NCBI GenBank assembly: GCA_018894595.1
Contig: JAHIPN010000183.1
Span: forward strand, 1 to 8,482
DNA: 8,482 bases
Reading direction: 5' to 3'
From: a bacterium
GTDB lineage: Bacteria; Atribacterota; JS1; SB-45; 34-128
This document shows positions 1 to 5,300 of this stretch, one piece after another. The first letter of the stretch is position 1, and the number at the start of each line of letters is the position of its first letter. Under the pieces are notes generated by a model. It searched no databases. It was given only the letters and a program-made list of their open reading frames with translations, and was not told where the DNA came from. Made by a program: the position numbers and the translations under genes.

Positions 1-96
1 AATTTCAAAATCGGCACGGTAACCCATTTCACTTGTTTCTAGGTGAGAAAATTTAGAAGAAATCGATTGGATATAATTATCAAAAATATTTTGCAT
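1..96 (-). CDS. N-terminus of possible type IIG/Eco57I-like DNA methylase (partial)
   Basis: An ATG at 96-94 opens a frame that runs off the left edge of the window, giving 32 residues that begin MQNIFDNYIQSISSKF and continue with ETSEMGYRADFEI. A stop codon lies six bases upstream, so this is the first possible start. The pattern of a short amphipathic helix followed by E-[TS]-[ST]-E-x-x-[YF]-R-x-x-[FL] resembles the extreme N-terminus of Eco57I-like restriction-methylation enzymes. That assignment is from memory of the family and rests on few residues, because no catalytic motif lies inside the window. There is no clear Shine-Dalgarno sequence, but a strong promoter sits 36-63 bases upstream. 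A restriction or methylation gene would fit the Fic, HicBA and helicase neighbours. It could also be an unrelated hypothetical protein. Confidence 0.4.
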   Translation of the reverse strand, partial: MQNIFDNYIQSISSKFSHLETSEMGYRADFEI

Positions 97-117
97 AGTT
101 TATGTAAAATACCAGGG

Positions 118-173
118 TCAAATCTTTATTCTTAATAAATCAGTTTGATTAACTGTCAAGAATAGAGATTTGA
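118..173. repeat. 16-bp inverted repeat straddling the promoter
   Basis: The left arm TCAAATCTTTATTCTT (118-133) and right arm AAGAATAGAGATTTGA (158-173) are inverted copies with one mismatch, which would be a G-U pair in RNA. The 24-base interval contains a nested AATCA/TGATT pair. The arms cover the outer ends of the -10 and -35 boxes, so a protein binding both arms would block the promoter. There is no T-tract, which argues against a terminator. It could instead be the palindromic remnant of a REP-type element, since GGTCAAATCT palindromes recur in repeat-rich genomes. Confidence 0.6.
132..159 (-). promoter_or_regulatory. Promoter for the leftward methylase-like gene
   Basis: On the minus strand a perfect -35 box TTGACA (159-154) is followed after 16 bases by TATTAA (137-132), a 4/6 match to the -10 consensus. 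Transcription would start near 125 and leave a leader of about 30 bases before the ATG at 96. Both boxes overlap the arms of the inverted repeat at 118-173. Confidence 0.55.
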
Positions 174-306
174 ACCTATTTCCTTTCACTTTATTTAATT
201 CCTTTTTAACTATATTTTAAGTGGGAGATCTGGGTTATGCTATCATTTTATATTACGACAAAAGGTTTATAAAATCCTTCTTTTTTGCAGAATTGTTTTA
301 ATTTAT

Positions 307-414
307 TTAGTTAACAGTAATTATTACCCCTGCTCTTTCCATTCCTCTCATTCGAGGTTGGTTGCTTCCGATAGTTGGATGAGATCTTGCGGATTCTTGA
401 ATCCAACCCTTCAT
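307..414 (-). CDS. Possible small ORF of 35 aa, unknown function
   Basis: An ATG at 414-412, eleven bases beyond the stop of the Fic fragment, opens a 35-codon frame starting MKGWIQESARSHPTIGSNQP, continuing RMRGMERAGV and ending with TAA at 309-307. A weak purine-rich AAGAAG sits about seven bases upstream. The residue mix (Arg, Gly, Ser, Pro, Asn) looks protein-like and polar with no membrane segment. I recognise no family. The close tandem placement behind the rhuM-fic remnant suggests one transcript. It may also be the tail of a decayed gene or a chance frame. Confidence 0.35.
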   Translation of the reverse strand: MKGWIQESARSHPTIGSNQPRMRGMERAGVIITVN

Positions 415-425
415 TTTATTACTTC

Positions 426-1224
426 TTAATTGTTTTGATTAATTAAGTTCACAACTACTTTGGCCATCGTATCTTTTTCTTCTGCTCTGCTTTCAGCAAT
501 AAGTAGGGTTAGAGCTACCAGGGCGTTATCGGCAATACGCTTACTGCCGTCTTCATTATATAAAATGCCATTTTCATTTAAAAACCAAAGAAAGAGGGAT
601 GCGGCAATTCGTTTATTTCCATCTATAAAAGAATGATTCTTGACCACAAAGTATAAGAGGTGGGCAGCTTTTTCTTCGATGCTGGGATAGAGGTCCTTTC
701 CATTAAAAGTTTGATATATTGCTCCGATGGAGCCGGAGAAGAGTAGTTATTTTTTTTATCTCTAATTTTTGGAAATCATATTCATCAAGTAAATGCAGGG
801 CTTTTTGGTAATCAAAAATCACTTTTAATAATCCGGTAGCTTCGGTTGAATCTAAGGCTTTATTCTGCAGGAGTCTTTCCATAATTCTTGAGGTTTTTTG
901 GAATTCTTTTAATTTAGCCCGATCCTCGCGCATTCTCTTTTCATTTATGGTGTATCCTTTGATAAGATGATTTTTTAGGACATTGGTAGCCCAGATGCGG
1001 AATTGTGCCGCAGTTATCCGGAATTTCCGGATAACTGAATTTTCTTCCAATTCACCTTCTTTAAAAATATTTTTAATATGTTCATTAACGGTACGAACAT
1101 CTTTTTCAAAAAGGCCTGCCATCTGCTTTTGAGAAAGCCAAACGGTATCTTTTTTTAGATTAACTTCAAAGGTTTCTTTTCCTTCCGGGGTGGTATAGAT
1201 TGCTATTTCATTTTTTTCTGACAT
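426..1224 (-). pseudogene. Broken RhuM-Fic family protein (internal deletion plus frameshift)
   Basis: The N-terminal part starts at ATG 1224-1222 behind CAAAGAAGGAGAATATTA, an excellent ribosome site. It encodes MSEKNEIAIYTTPEGKETFE followed by a RhuM (virulence protein) domain with VWLSQKQMAGLFEKDVRTVN and a basic central helix region ending YDFQKLEI. It then runs into a stop at 705-703. The rest of the family protein continues in another frame: SGSIGAIYQTFNGKDLYPSI (about 735-676) followed by EEKAAHLLYFVVKNHSFIDG, NKRIAASLFLWFLNENG and the C-terminus VVNLINQNN, stop at 428-426. HSFIDGNKR is the Fic/Doc active-site loop with its histidine intact. Between LEI and SGSIG only about ten codons remain. 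Relatives, as I recall them, carry roughly 25-40 more residues there, so a deletion removed coding sequence and shifted the frame. A stop codon precedes LLFSGSIG in the second frame, so a one-base error in the A8 run cannot restore it. The Fic half is unlikely to be expressed as part of the original protein. Confidence 0.85.
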
Positions 1225-1252
1225 TAATATTCTCCTTCTTTGTAAAAACATT

Positions 1253-1282
1253 CTGATATTTATATACTGCATTACTTGTCAA
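1253..1282 (-). promoter_or_regulatory. Promoter for the rhuM-fic remnant
   Basis: On the minus strand TTGACA (1282-1277) is followed after 18 bases by TATCAG (1258-1253). With a 17-base spacer the -10 would read ATATCA. The predicted start near 1246 leaves a leader of about 22 bases that contains the AAGGAG ribosome site. The perfect -35 box makes a promoter likely even though the -10 is only 4/6. Confidence 0.5.
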
Positions 1283-1316
1283 AAGTCCTTCTTTTTTTGT
1301 GAAATATTTTGGAATC

Positions 1317-1339
1317 AAGGGGGACACACTTTACTTTTT
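1317..1339 (+). repeat. Half copy of the 71-bp palindromic element
   Basis: AAGGGGGACACACTTTACTT and the following TTT match the left third of the complete elements at 7074 and 7970. The right part with the closing TGTCCCCCTTTT is missing and is replaced by a GGATTCC hairpin unit. This is a truncated copy, probably from repeat-on-repeat insertion or deletion. Confidence 0.75.
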
Positions 1340-1340
1340 G

Positions 1341-1455
1341 GAGGGATGGATTCCCATTTTCATGGGAATGACATATGGAAAGTTGGGATTGCCGCGCTTT
1401 CTTCGAAAGCTCGCAATGACAGAAGGATGGATTCCTGCTTCCGCAGGAATGACAG
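1341..1455. repeat. Cluster of three REP-like units
   Basis: Two units of one family (1341-1373 and 1425-1455) read GGATGGATTCC, a hairpin, then GGAATGACA. Their stems are ATTCCCA/TGGGAAT (1350-1369) and ATTCCTGC/GCAGGAAT (1431-1450), both perfect. Between them, 1385-1421 is a unit of a second family that starts GGGATTGCCGCG and ends CTCGCAATGACA. That unit recurs at 1733-1769, 5161, 6224, 6269 and 7170. All of these families end with a TGACA-type edge. Confidence 0.85.
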
Positions 1456-1470
1456 AGGGAAAAATATTTG

Positions 1471-1499
1471 TTGCAATTGAGAGGGAGGTGGGGTAAAAT
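1471..1499 (+). promoter_or_regulatory. Candidate promoter for the helicase gene
   Basis: TTGCAA (1471-1476) and TAAAAT (1494-1499) are separated by exactly 17 bases. The -35 matches 4/6 and the -10 matches 5/6. The predicted transcript would start near 1506 and have a 70-base leader before the TTG start at 1577. The spacer is unusually G-rich. Confidence 0.4.
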
Positions 1500-1576
1500 A
1501 GGTTCATAAACTTTTGTTTGTATATGCTTATTTAGATACATTTTTAAAAAATTATCCAAGAAAGGAAGGAAGTAAA

Positions 1577-4456
1577 TTGTTTAGAAAACCGATGAAAATG
1601 AGAGATTTAGAGTTTTTAGGAGTCCCCTCTTGTATTGTAGATATCTGGGAGAAGGATTATTCCTCTTGCCTGCTGGCGGTTCAGGAGGAGGCGGTGAGGG
1701 AGTATGGGGTGCTGGATTTTGATGGAAGTGATGGGATTGCCACGCTTTCTTCGAAAGCTCGCAATGACAAAAATCGAAACTTTTTAGTCCTTGCTCCAAC
1801 TTCTTCGGGGAAGACTTTCATCGGAGAGATGGCGGCGATAACCCAAACTATCCATAAGAAGAAAGCCATCTATTTGGTCCCCTTGCGTTCTTTGGCGGAA
1901 GAAAAATACCGGCATTTTAAAAAACTTTATAGTGGAGCGAATTGTAATATAGATATCCTGGTCTCCTCCCGAGACCGGAGGGAAGATGATAGGAAAATAG
2001 TTAAAGGAAAATATCAGATAGCCATAATGATTTATGAGAAGTTTAATTATTTCCTTTTGAAATATCCTCAGCTTTTGAAAGATACTTCTTTGATCATAAT
2101 AGATGAACTGCAGATGATTCATGACCCGATAAGAGGACCGCTATTAGAAGGAATGATTGAGCATGTCCGCAAGAAATATCCGGAGATCAGGCTTATCGGG
2201 CTGTCAGCTTATCTGGAAAATGAAGCCGGGTTTTTAAGCTGGTTCCCTGCTTCTCACCTGCTCTCTTATAAGCGCCCGGTAGAACTGCGCAAAGGAATTA
2301 TGCGGCACGGTGTTTTTAGATATATAACTCATAATAAAGGCGAATACGGAGAAGAAGAATTCTTTAAGGTGGAAGAAGGTCAAAGTACTCCTTATGAAGA
2401 TTGTCTGAAGAGTACTATCTCTTATTTTATAGAAAAAGATGAACCTGCCCTGCTCTTCTTTCCCACCAAGAAAGAGACCAGAAAGTGGGCGGCCTGGCTG
2501 GCGGAAGAGATAGATGCTCCCAGGGCAGAAGAAGCCATTGCTGAGCTTTCGCGTATGGAGGAGACCAGGTCTCGGGATGAATTATTATATTTATTGGAAA
2601 AAGGAATAGCCTATCATAATGCCGACCTCTCCTGGGAAGAGAGAAATCTGGTAGAAAATTACCTGCGGGCCGGTGAGATAAAAATAATCTGTGCCACTAC
2701 TACCCTGGCAATGGGAATAAACCTGCCTTTTAAAAATGTAATCTTATCAGGTGATAAATATGTATCTGATAACGGGGATTATAAGAGCAGTTACCGCACC
2801 AGTCTTAGTCTGGCTGATGTGGAAAATATGGGAGGAAGGGCCGGAAGATTAAATTGGAAAAAAGAGGAATTCGGAAGAGTAATCTTTTTGGCTGATTCTT
2901 TATTTGCTGAAACCGTGCTGCAGAATATTTATTTTAAGTTTATGAAAGAAGATGCGGGGAGACATGGGGAAATGGTAAGCGAAGAGGGCGGATTGTATAT
3001 TCCTGCTTCAAAATCAAGTACCGGGCAGCTCTATCGGCCGGTAAAGGAAGAGAAAGATTTTATAACTTTTTTATTGAGGGCTATGGTGAGCGGAGAAGAC
3101 AGTAAAGATAAATTAAAGAGTTATTTAAGGGGAGTAACTCCTAATTTTTCGGAAAACAGCAGTTACTGGGTATTTGATTTTGCCAAAGAAGATTTGGAAG
3201 AGGAGATTAATTGCGGCCTCGAAAAGCTGCTGGAGCATAATCTTATCACTGAAACCGAAGGGCTTTCTCCTACCGAAGAGGGAATTTTAATCTGTGCCAA
3301 GGGGATTGGTATTAAGACCTATCTTTACTTTAAAGAATATTTGGAAAATAAGAAGGGTAGGCTGAGCAATTTGGAAATAATTACCCTGCTTGCTTTATGT
3401 GAGGAAGGCAAAAGATTTTTTCTTCCCTTCCCTCAGTTTGGGCATATTGCAGACAGATATAATTGGAATGACTGGAAGGGTCAATATTATAGGAAGATGA
3501 GAAAATTAGTGCTGGAAGCGGAAGAAGAGCATAAAGAGGTATATCAGGATATCTTTGATGAGGAAAATAGTTCTTTAGATACTGAAGATTTTTTGTCTAT
3601 TAATAAAGCTGTCCTCCTTTATGATTGGATGGGAGAAAAAGAGATCAGGGAATTAGAAGAGGATTATAAAATTTATGGAGGGCCGATACAGAAATTAGGA
3701 GAAGAATTCTCCTGGCTGGCTGATGCCCTGGGCGGAGTAGCAGAAAGTCTGGGCTGGGACGGGGATAATGGACTCGGTTCCAAGAAGGGCGTGTTGACAG
3801 AAGAAGATGAAACCAAGAAAGATAATTTAGGAAAGATTAAAGTGCTGTCAGAAAGGCTAGCCTGGGGAGTAGAGGAAGAAGGATTAAAATTGGCGCGCCT
3901 GCATATACCCGGATTAAGCCAAAATTATATAAGGGCACTGCTAAGAGAAGGTTATGATGATGAGAAATGTTTGCAGGAATTATCTGAAGGGGCGCTGGCC
4001 AAGGTTGTACCGAAAAGATTAGCCGGGAGAATCAAGAGGAGATTTTCTGGTAAACCAAAAACCAAAAACCTCCTTCCTAAATCTTGTAACTCGCAACTTG
4101 CATCTTGCACCTTGCAGCCTGTCTTAGAAATTGATATCCACCGTCCGGATAGAATTATCTTTGAGGGCAAAGAAGTTAAAGTTACTACAATAGGTTTTTC
4201 TTTGATATATTTATTGGTTCAACATGGTGGACAAGTAGTGAGCTATGAGAAAATTTTAAAGGAATTATGGAAAGATGAAAAGGATGCGATTTATACCCGA
4301 ATAATTCAACATATACATAAAGTTAGAAAAGATATTTTAGATGTAATTGGCAATAGCAAAACAAATAAAGAAAAAGTTAAGGATACATTTAAAGTAGTAT
4401 CCGGAAGAGGTGTAATGTTAAATATAAATGCTAACTCTTCCTTAAAATATCTTTAA
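1577..4456 (+). CDS. Ski2/Hel308-like SF2 helicase with C-terminal OmpR/PhoB-type winged helix
   Basis: This predicted 959-residue ATP-dependent nucleic-acid helicase has a complete motif set: Q-like LLAVQEEAVR, Walker A APTSSGKT (73-80, K79), motif II DELQ (176-179), motif III SAY (210-212, in place of SAT), motif V ATTTLAMGINLP (373-384) and motif VI ENMGGRAGR (416-424). These are typical of the Ski2/Hel308 branch. A helix-hairpin-helix follows (about 772-825, LHIPGLSQNYIRALL). After a repeat-encoded linker (836-848) comes a winged helix (about 849-951) of the OmpR/PhoB effector type, with RIIFEGKEVKVTT, LWKDEKDAIYTRIIQHIHKV and VSGRGV. I chose TTG 1577 because GGAAGGA ends six bases upstream; the frame is open back to TTG 1514, and ATG 1592 is an alternative. 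Residues 53-65 come from an in-frame REP unit just before Walker A. The 3' end is visibly more AT-rich than the rest. It lies divergent from rhuM-fic and convergent with hicBA. A defence or repair role is inferred from context only. Confidence 0.88.
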   Translation: MFRKPMKMRDLEFLGVPSCIVDIWEKDYSSCLLAVQEEAVREYGVLDFDGSDGIATLSSKARNDKNRNFLVLAPTSSGKTFIGEMAAITQTIHKKKAIYLVPLRSLAEEKYRHFKKLYSGANCNIDILVSSRDRREDDRKIVKGKYQIAIMIYEKFNYFLLKYPQLLKDTSLIIIDELQMIHDPIRGPLLEGMIEHVRKKYPEIRLIGLSAYLENEAGFLSWFPASHLLSYKRPVELRKGIMRHGVFRYITHNKGEYGEEEFFKVEEGQSTPYEDCLKSTISYFIEKDEPALLFFPTKKETRKWAAWLAEEIDAPRAEEAIAELSRMEETRSRDELLYLLEKGIAYHNADLSWEERNLVENYLRAGEIKIICATTTLAMGINLPFKNVILSGDKYVSDNGDYKSSYRTSLSLADVENMGGRAGRLNWKKEEFGRVIFLADSLFAETVLQNIYFKFMKEDAGRHGEMVSEEGGLYIPASKSSTGQLYRPVKEEKDFITFLLRAMVSGEDSKDKLKSYLRGVTPNFSENSSYWVFDFAKEDLEEEINCGLEKLLEHNLITETEGLSPTEEGILICAKGIGIKTYLYFKEYLENKKGRLSNLEIITLLALCEEGKRFFLPFPQFGHIADRYNWNDWKGQYYRKMRKLVLEAEEEHKEVYQDIFDEENSSLDTEDFLSINKAVLLYDWMGEKEIRELEEDYKIYGGPIQKLGEEFSWLADALGGVAESLGWDGDNGLGSKKGVLTEEDETKKDNLGKIKVLSERLAWGVEEEGLKLARLHIPGLSQNYIRALLREGYDDEKCLQELSEGALAKVVPKRLAGRIKRRFSGKPKTKNLLPKSCNSQLASCTLQPVLEIDIHRPDRIIFEGKEVKVTTIGFSLIYLLVQHGGQVVSYEKILKELWKDEKDAIYTRIIQHIHKVRKDILDVIGNSKTNKEKVKDTFKVVSGRGVMLNINANSSLKYL
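1733..1769 (+). repeat. REP-like unit inside the helicase coding sequence
   Basis: This 37-base stretch matches the intergenic unit at 1385-1421 at 36 of 37 positions; the only difference is A for G at the tenth base. It is translated in frame as GIATLSSKARND, residues 53-64 of the helicase, between the Q-like motif and Walker A. The reading frame continues on both sides, so the unit was accommodated as a surface loop. Confidence 0.9.
4083..4117 (+). repeat. Five tandem heptamers encoding the helicase-winged helix linker
   Basis: Five 7-bp units lie end to end: CTTGTAA, CTCGCAA, CTTGCAT, CTTGCAC, CTTGCAG. The same family occurs outside genes at 5199-5226 and 6325-6338. Here the array is translated in frame as part of SCNSQLASCTLQP, just between the helix-hairpin-helix and the winged helix. 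A 7-bp unit changes frame at each repeat, so a five-unit array contributes 35 bases and needs one further base to keep frame. Confidence 0.85.
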
Positions 4457-4562
4457 ATTCACTAGGAGATATTTTTGTATCTCTTAAAATCTTTCTCAAT
4501 AGGGCTCTATCAACATCTTTTCCTTTGTGAACTGGAATAATAGTTGTGGGTAATCTACTCAT
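4431..4562 (-). pseudogene. hicA: HicA toxin remnant with in-frame internal deletion
   Basis: The start ATG (4562-4560) overlaps the hicB stop as ATGA, the usual coupling of hicBA operons. The 43-residue product reads MSRLPTTIIPVHKGKDVDRA then LLRKILRDTKISPSEFKDIL and RKS, with TAG at 4433-4431. MSRLP is a normal HicA N-terminus, and TTIIPVHKGKDVDRALLRKI is a normal C-terminal half. The 35-40 residues that usually lie between them are gone without loss of frame, including the helix and the G-S-H strand that carries the catalytic histidine of this dsRBD-like mRNA interferase. RNA cleavage is therefore not expected, although a folded HicB-binding fragment is conceivable. Its end overlaps the last 26 bases of the convergent helicase gene. 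Confidence 0.8.
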
Positions 4563-4777
4563 ACTGCAACCTTTTGTATTCCAACTATTTCCTTAATATA
4601 AGGTTCTTCTTCTCCTTCAACCTCCAGGTATAGTTCTATAGCTTCTCTTATATTTTTAAGAACTTCCTCTACGGTTTTCCCCTGGATATGACAACCTTTA
4701 AGTTCAAGCGCAGTTCCTATTAAATATCCATCTTCCCCTTCCTCTATGATAACTGTAAATTGTCTTTTCTTTTTCAT
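4559..4777 (-). CDS. hicB: HicB family antitoxin
   Basis: This is a 72-residue protein starting MKKKRQFTVIIEEGEDGYLI, followed by GTALELKGCHIQGKTVEEVL and KNIREAIELYLEVEGEEEP. The F-T-V-I-I-E-x-[DE]-x-D-G-Y, L-x-G-C-x-x-Q-G-x-T and EA-x-x-x-I-x-E-A-I-E-L-Y patterns are those of HicB, the degenerate RNase H-like fold that binds and inhibits HicA. Length is typical of the short form, and no separate DNA-binding domain is visible after the fold. I chose ATG 4777 because it matches the family start. A GTG at 4801 extends the frame by eight residues, but it would lie within the transcript leader and overrun the AGGGGG purine tract. The gene is intact although its partner hicA is deleted. It is driven by a strong promoter at 4816-4844. 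Confidence 0.88.
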   Translation of the reverse strand: MKKKRQFTVIIEEGEDGYLIGTALELKGCHIQGKTVEEVLKNIREAIELYLEVEGEEEPYIKEIVGIQKVAV

Positions 4778-4815
4778 TTCTATCTTTATACCCCCTATCA
4801 CCTCTGGCTATTTTA

Positions 4816-4844
4816 ATTATAATCAGAAATAAAAAAATAGTCAA
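4816..4844 (-). promoter_or_regulatory. Near-consensus promoter of hicBA
   Basis: On the minus strand TTGACT (4844-4839) and a perfect TATAAT (4821-4816) are separated by 17 bases. Start of transcription is expected near 4809, about 30 bases before the hicB ATG. The nested palindromes at 4847-4920 begin three bases upstream of the -35 box and could hold an operator. Confidence 0.8.
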
Positions 4845-4846
4845 AA

Positions 4847-4920
4847 TTATCCGAACTAAATCCGAGCGACAAAAAAGAAAAGTTGTTCGGATTTATTATT
4901 TTTAAATTAACTTCGGATAA
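4847..4920. repeat. Nested ATCCGA inverted repeats
   Basis: The outer arms TTATCCGAA (4847-4855) and TTCGGATAA (4912-4920) are perfect inverse copies. Inside them AATCCGAGCGAC (4859-4870) pairs with GTTGTTCGGATT (4882-4893) using two G-U pairs, with an A-rich 11-base loop. ATCCGA thus appears four times, twice on each strand. The site abuts the hicBA promoter, so it may be an operator. On the plus strand the inner hairpin plus TTTATTATTTTT could act as a weak terminator, but no plus-strand gene ends there. Confidence 0.7.
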
Positions 4921-4930
4921 AAATAAATCA

Positions 4931-4963
4931 AAAACAAATGGAAAACAAATGGAAAACAAATGG
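4931..4963 (+). repeat. Three tandem 11-bp repeats
   Basis: The unit AAAACAAATGG occurs three times without interruption or change. The period is about one helical turn. It lies in a very AT-rich stretch between the nested palindromes and the replication initiator gene. Confidence 0.9.
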
Positions 4964-5004
4964 AAATCTTATTACAGGAAAAATTGTTTATGATTAAATT
5001 GAAT

Positions 5005-5039
5005 TAGTCGTTAGTGAATAGTGAATAGTCGTTAGCCAG
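5005..5039 (+). repeat. Five-unit heptamer array, first orientation
   Basis: The units are TAGTCGT, TAGTGAA, TAGTGAA, TAGTCGT and TAGCCAG, 35 bases in all. The related array at 5249-5283 is in the opposite orientation, and a short three-unit version starts at 7051 (TAGTCGT, TGGTGAA, TAGGCTG). Confidence 0.8.
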
Positions 5040-5160
5040 AAATACGGGTACAAGATAAAAATATGGTTTTTGGTTTAAAAACAAAACACAAGGGGCAAGA
5101 TGGGAGATTAGTTAACCAGTTAGCCGGTTTGCCGATTAAAGATACAAAATACATATTAAT

Positions 5161-5226
5161 GTCATTGCGAACTACCGAAGGGAGTGCGGCAATCCCAACT
5201 CGCAACTTGAAACTTGCAACTTGAAT
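5161..5226. repeat. REP unit followed by CTTGCAA heptamers
   Basis: Bases 5161-5197 form a unit that begins GTCATTGCGAAC and ends GTGCGGCAATCCC, a divergent member of the family seen at 6224 and 7170. It is followed at 5199-5226 by four heptamers (CTCGCAA, CTTGAAA, CTTGCAA, CTTGAAT) of the family that also forms the helicase linker. Confidence 0.8.
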
Positions 5227-5248
5227 TTTTCTTTATTTCTTTTCTTAA

Positions 5249-5283
5249 CTAAATACTAAATACTAACGACTAAATACTATTCG
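5249..5283 (-). repeat. Five-unit heptamer array, opposite orientation
   Basis: On the plus strand the units read CTAAATA, CTAAATA, CTAACGA, CTAAATA, CTATTCG. On the minus strand they share TAGTCGTTAG with the array at 5005-5039. The array ends one base before the leader CGACGAAGGAGAAAA of the replication gene. Confidence 0.8.
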
Positions 5284-5300
5284 CGACGAAGGAGAAAACT

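Larger units (their letters stand above)
1225..1576. other. Divergent intergenic region loaded with repeats
   Basis: This 352-base gap separates the leftward rhuM-fic remnant from the rightward helicase. In order it holds the rhuM promoter, half of a GGGGGACACACTTTAC element, two GGATTCC hairpins with one GGGATTGCCGCG unit between them, and a candidate helicase promoter. A 65-residue frame at 1299-1496 is only a translation of these repeats. Confidence 0.7.
4778..5300. other. Gene-free region between hicBA and the replication gene
   Basis: This 523-base gap holds no convincing gene. It contains the hicBA promoter, nested ATCCGA palindromes, three 11-bp tandem repeats, a five-heptamer array, a 15-base motif AAATACGGGTACAAG (5040-5054) that recurs with one change at 6952-6966, a REP unit, a four-heptamer array and a second five-heptamer array ending at the ribosome site of the next gene. 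No clear promoter for the rightward gene stands out. Confidence 0.7.

Noticed and set aside
157..180. GGTTCAAATCTC on the minus strand as a tRNA T-loop
   Set aside because: No acceptor, anticodon or D stem can be formed around it. It is part of the promoter-straddling inverted repeat.
750..757. Eight-T run as a simple sequencing frameshift in the RhuM-Fic gene
   Set aside because: Neither adding nor removing a base joins the two halves, because a stop lies directly before the Fic frame and coding sequence is missing.
1299..1496. A 65-residue plus-strand frame starting MKYFGIKGDTLYFLEGW
   Set aside because: It is a translation of a half MITE and three REP units. There is no conserved domain and no good ribosome site.
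1272..1559. A 95-residue minus-strand frame rich in Cys, His and Ser
   Set aside because: Its sequence comes from the same intergenic repeats read on the other strand.
1514..1576. Upstream TTG start that would lengthen the helicase by 21 residues
   Set aside because: No ribosome site precedes it, while TTG 1577 has GGAAGGA at ideal spacing. The extension also overlaps the predicted transcript leader.
4083..4117. Heptamer arrays as a CRISPR-like repeat
   Set aside because: The units are 7 bp, directly adjacent and have no spacers. No cas gene is present.
4859..4905. Inner ATCCGA hairpin as a rho-independent terminator
   Set aside because: No plus-strand gene ends upstream, and the T-rich tail is interrupted. 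The position next to the hicBA promoter favours a regulatory or repeat origin.
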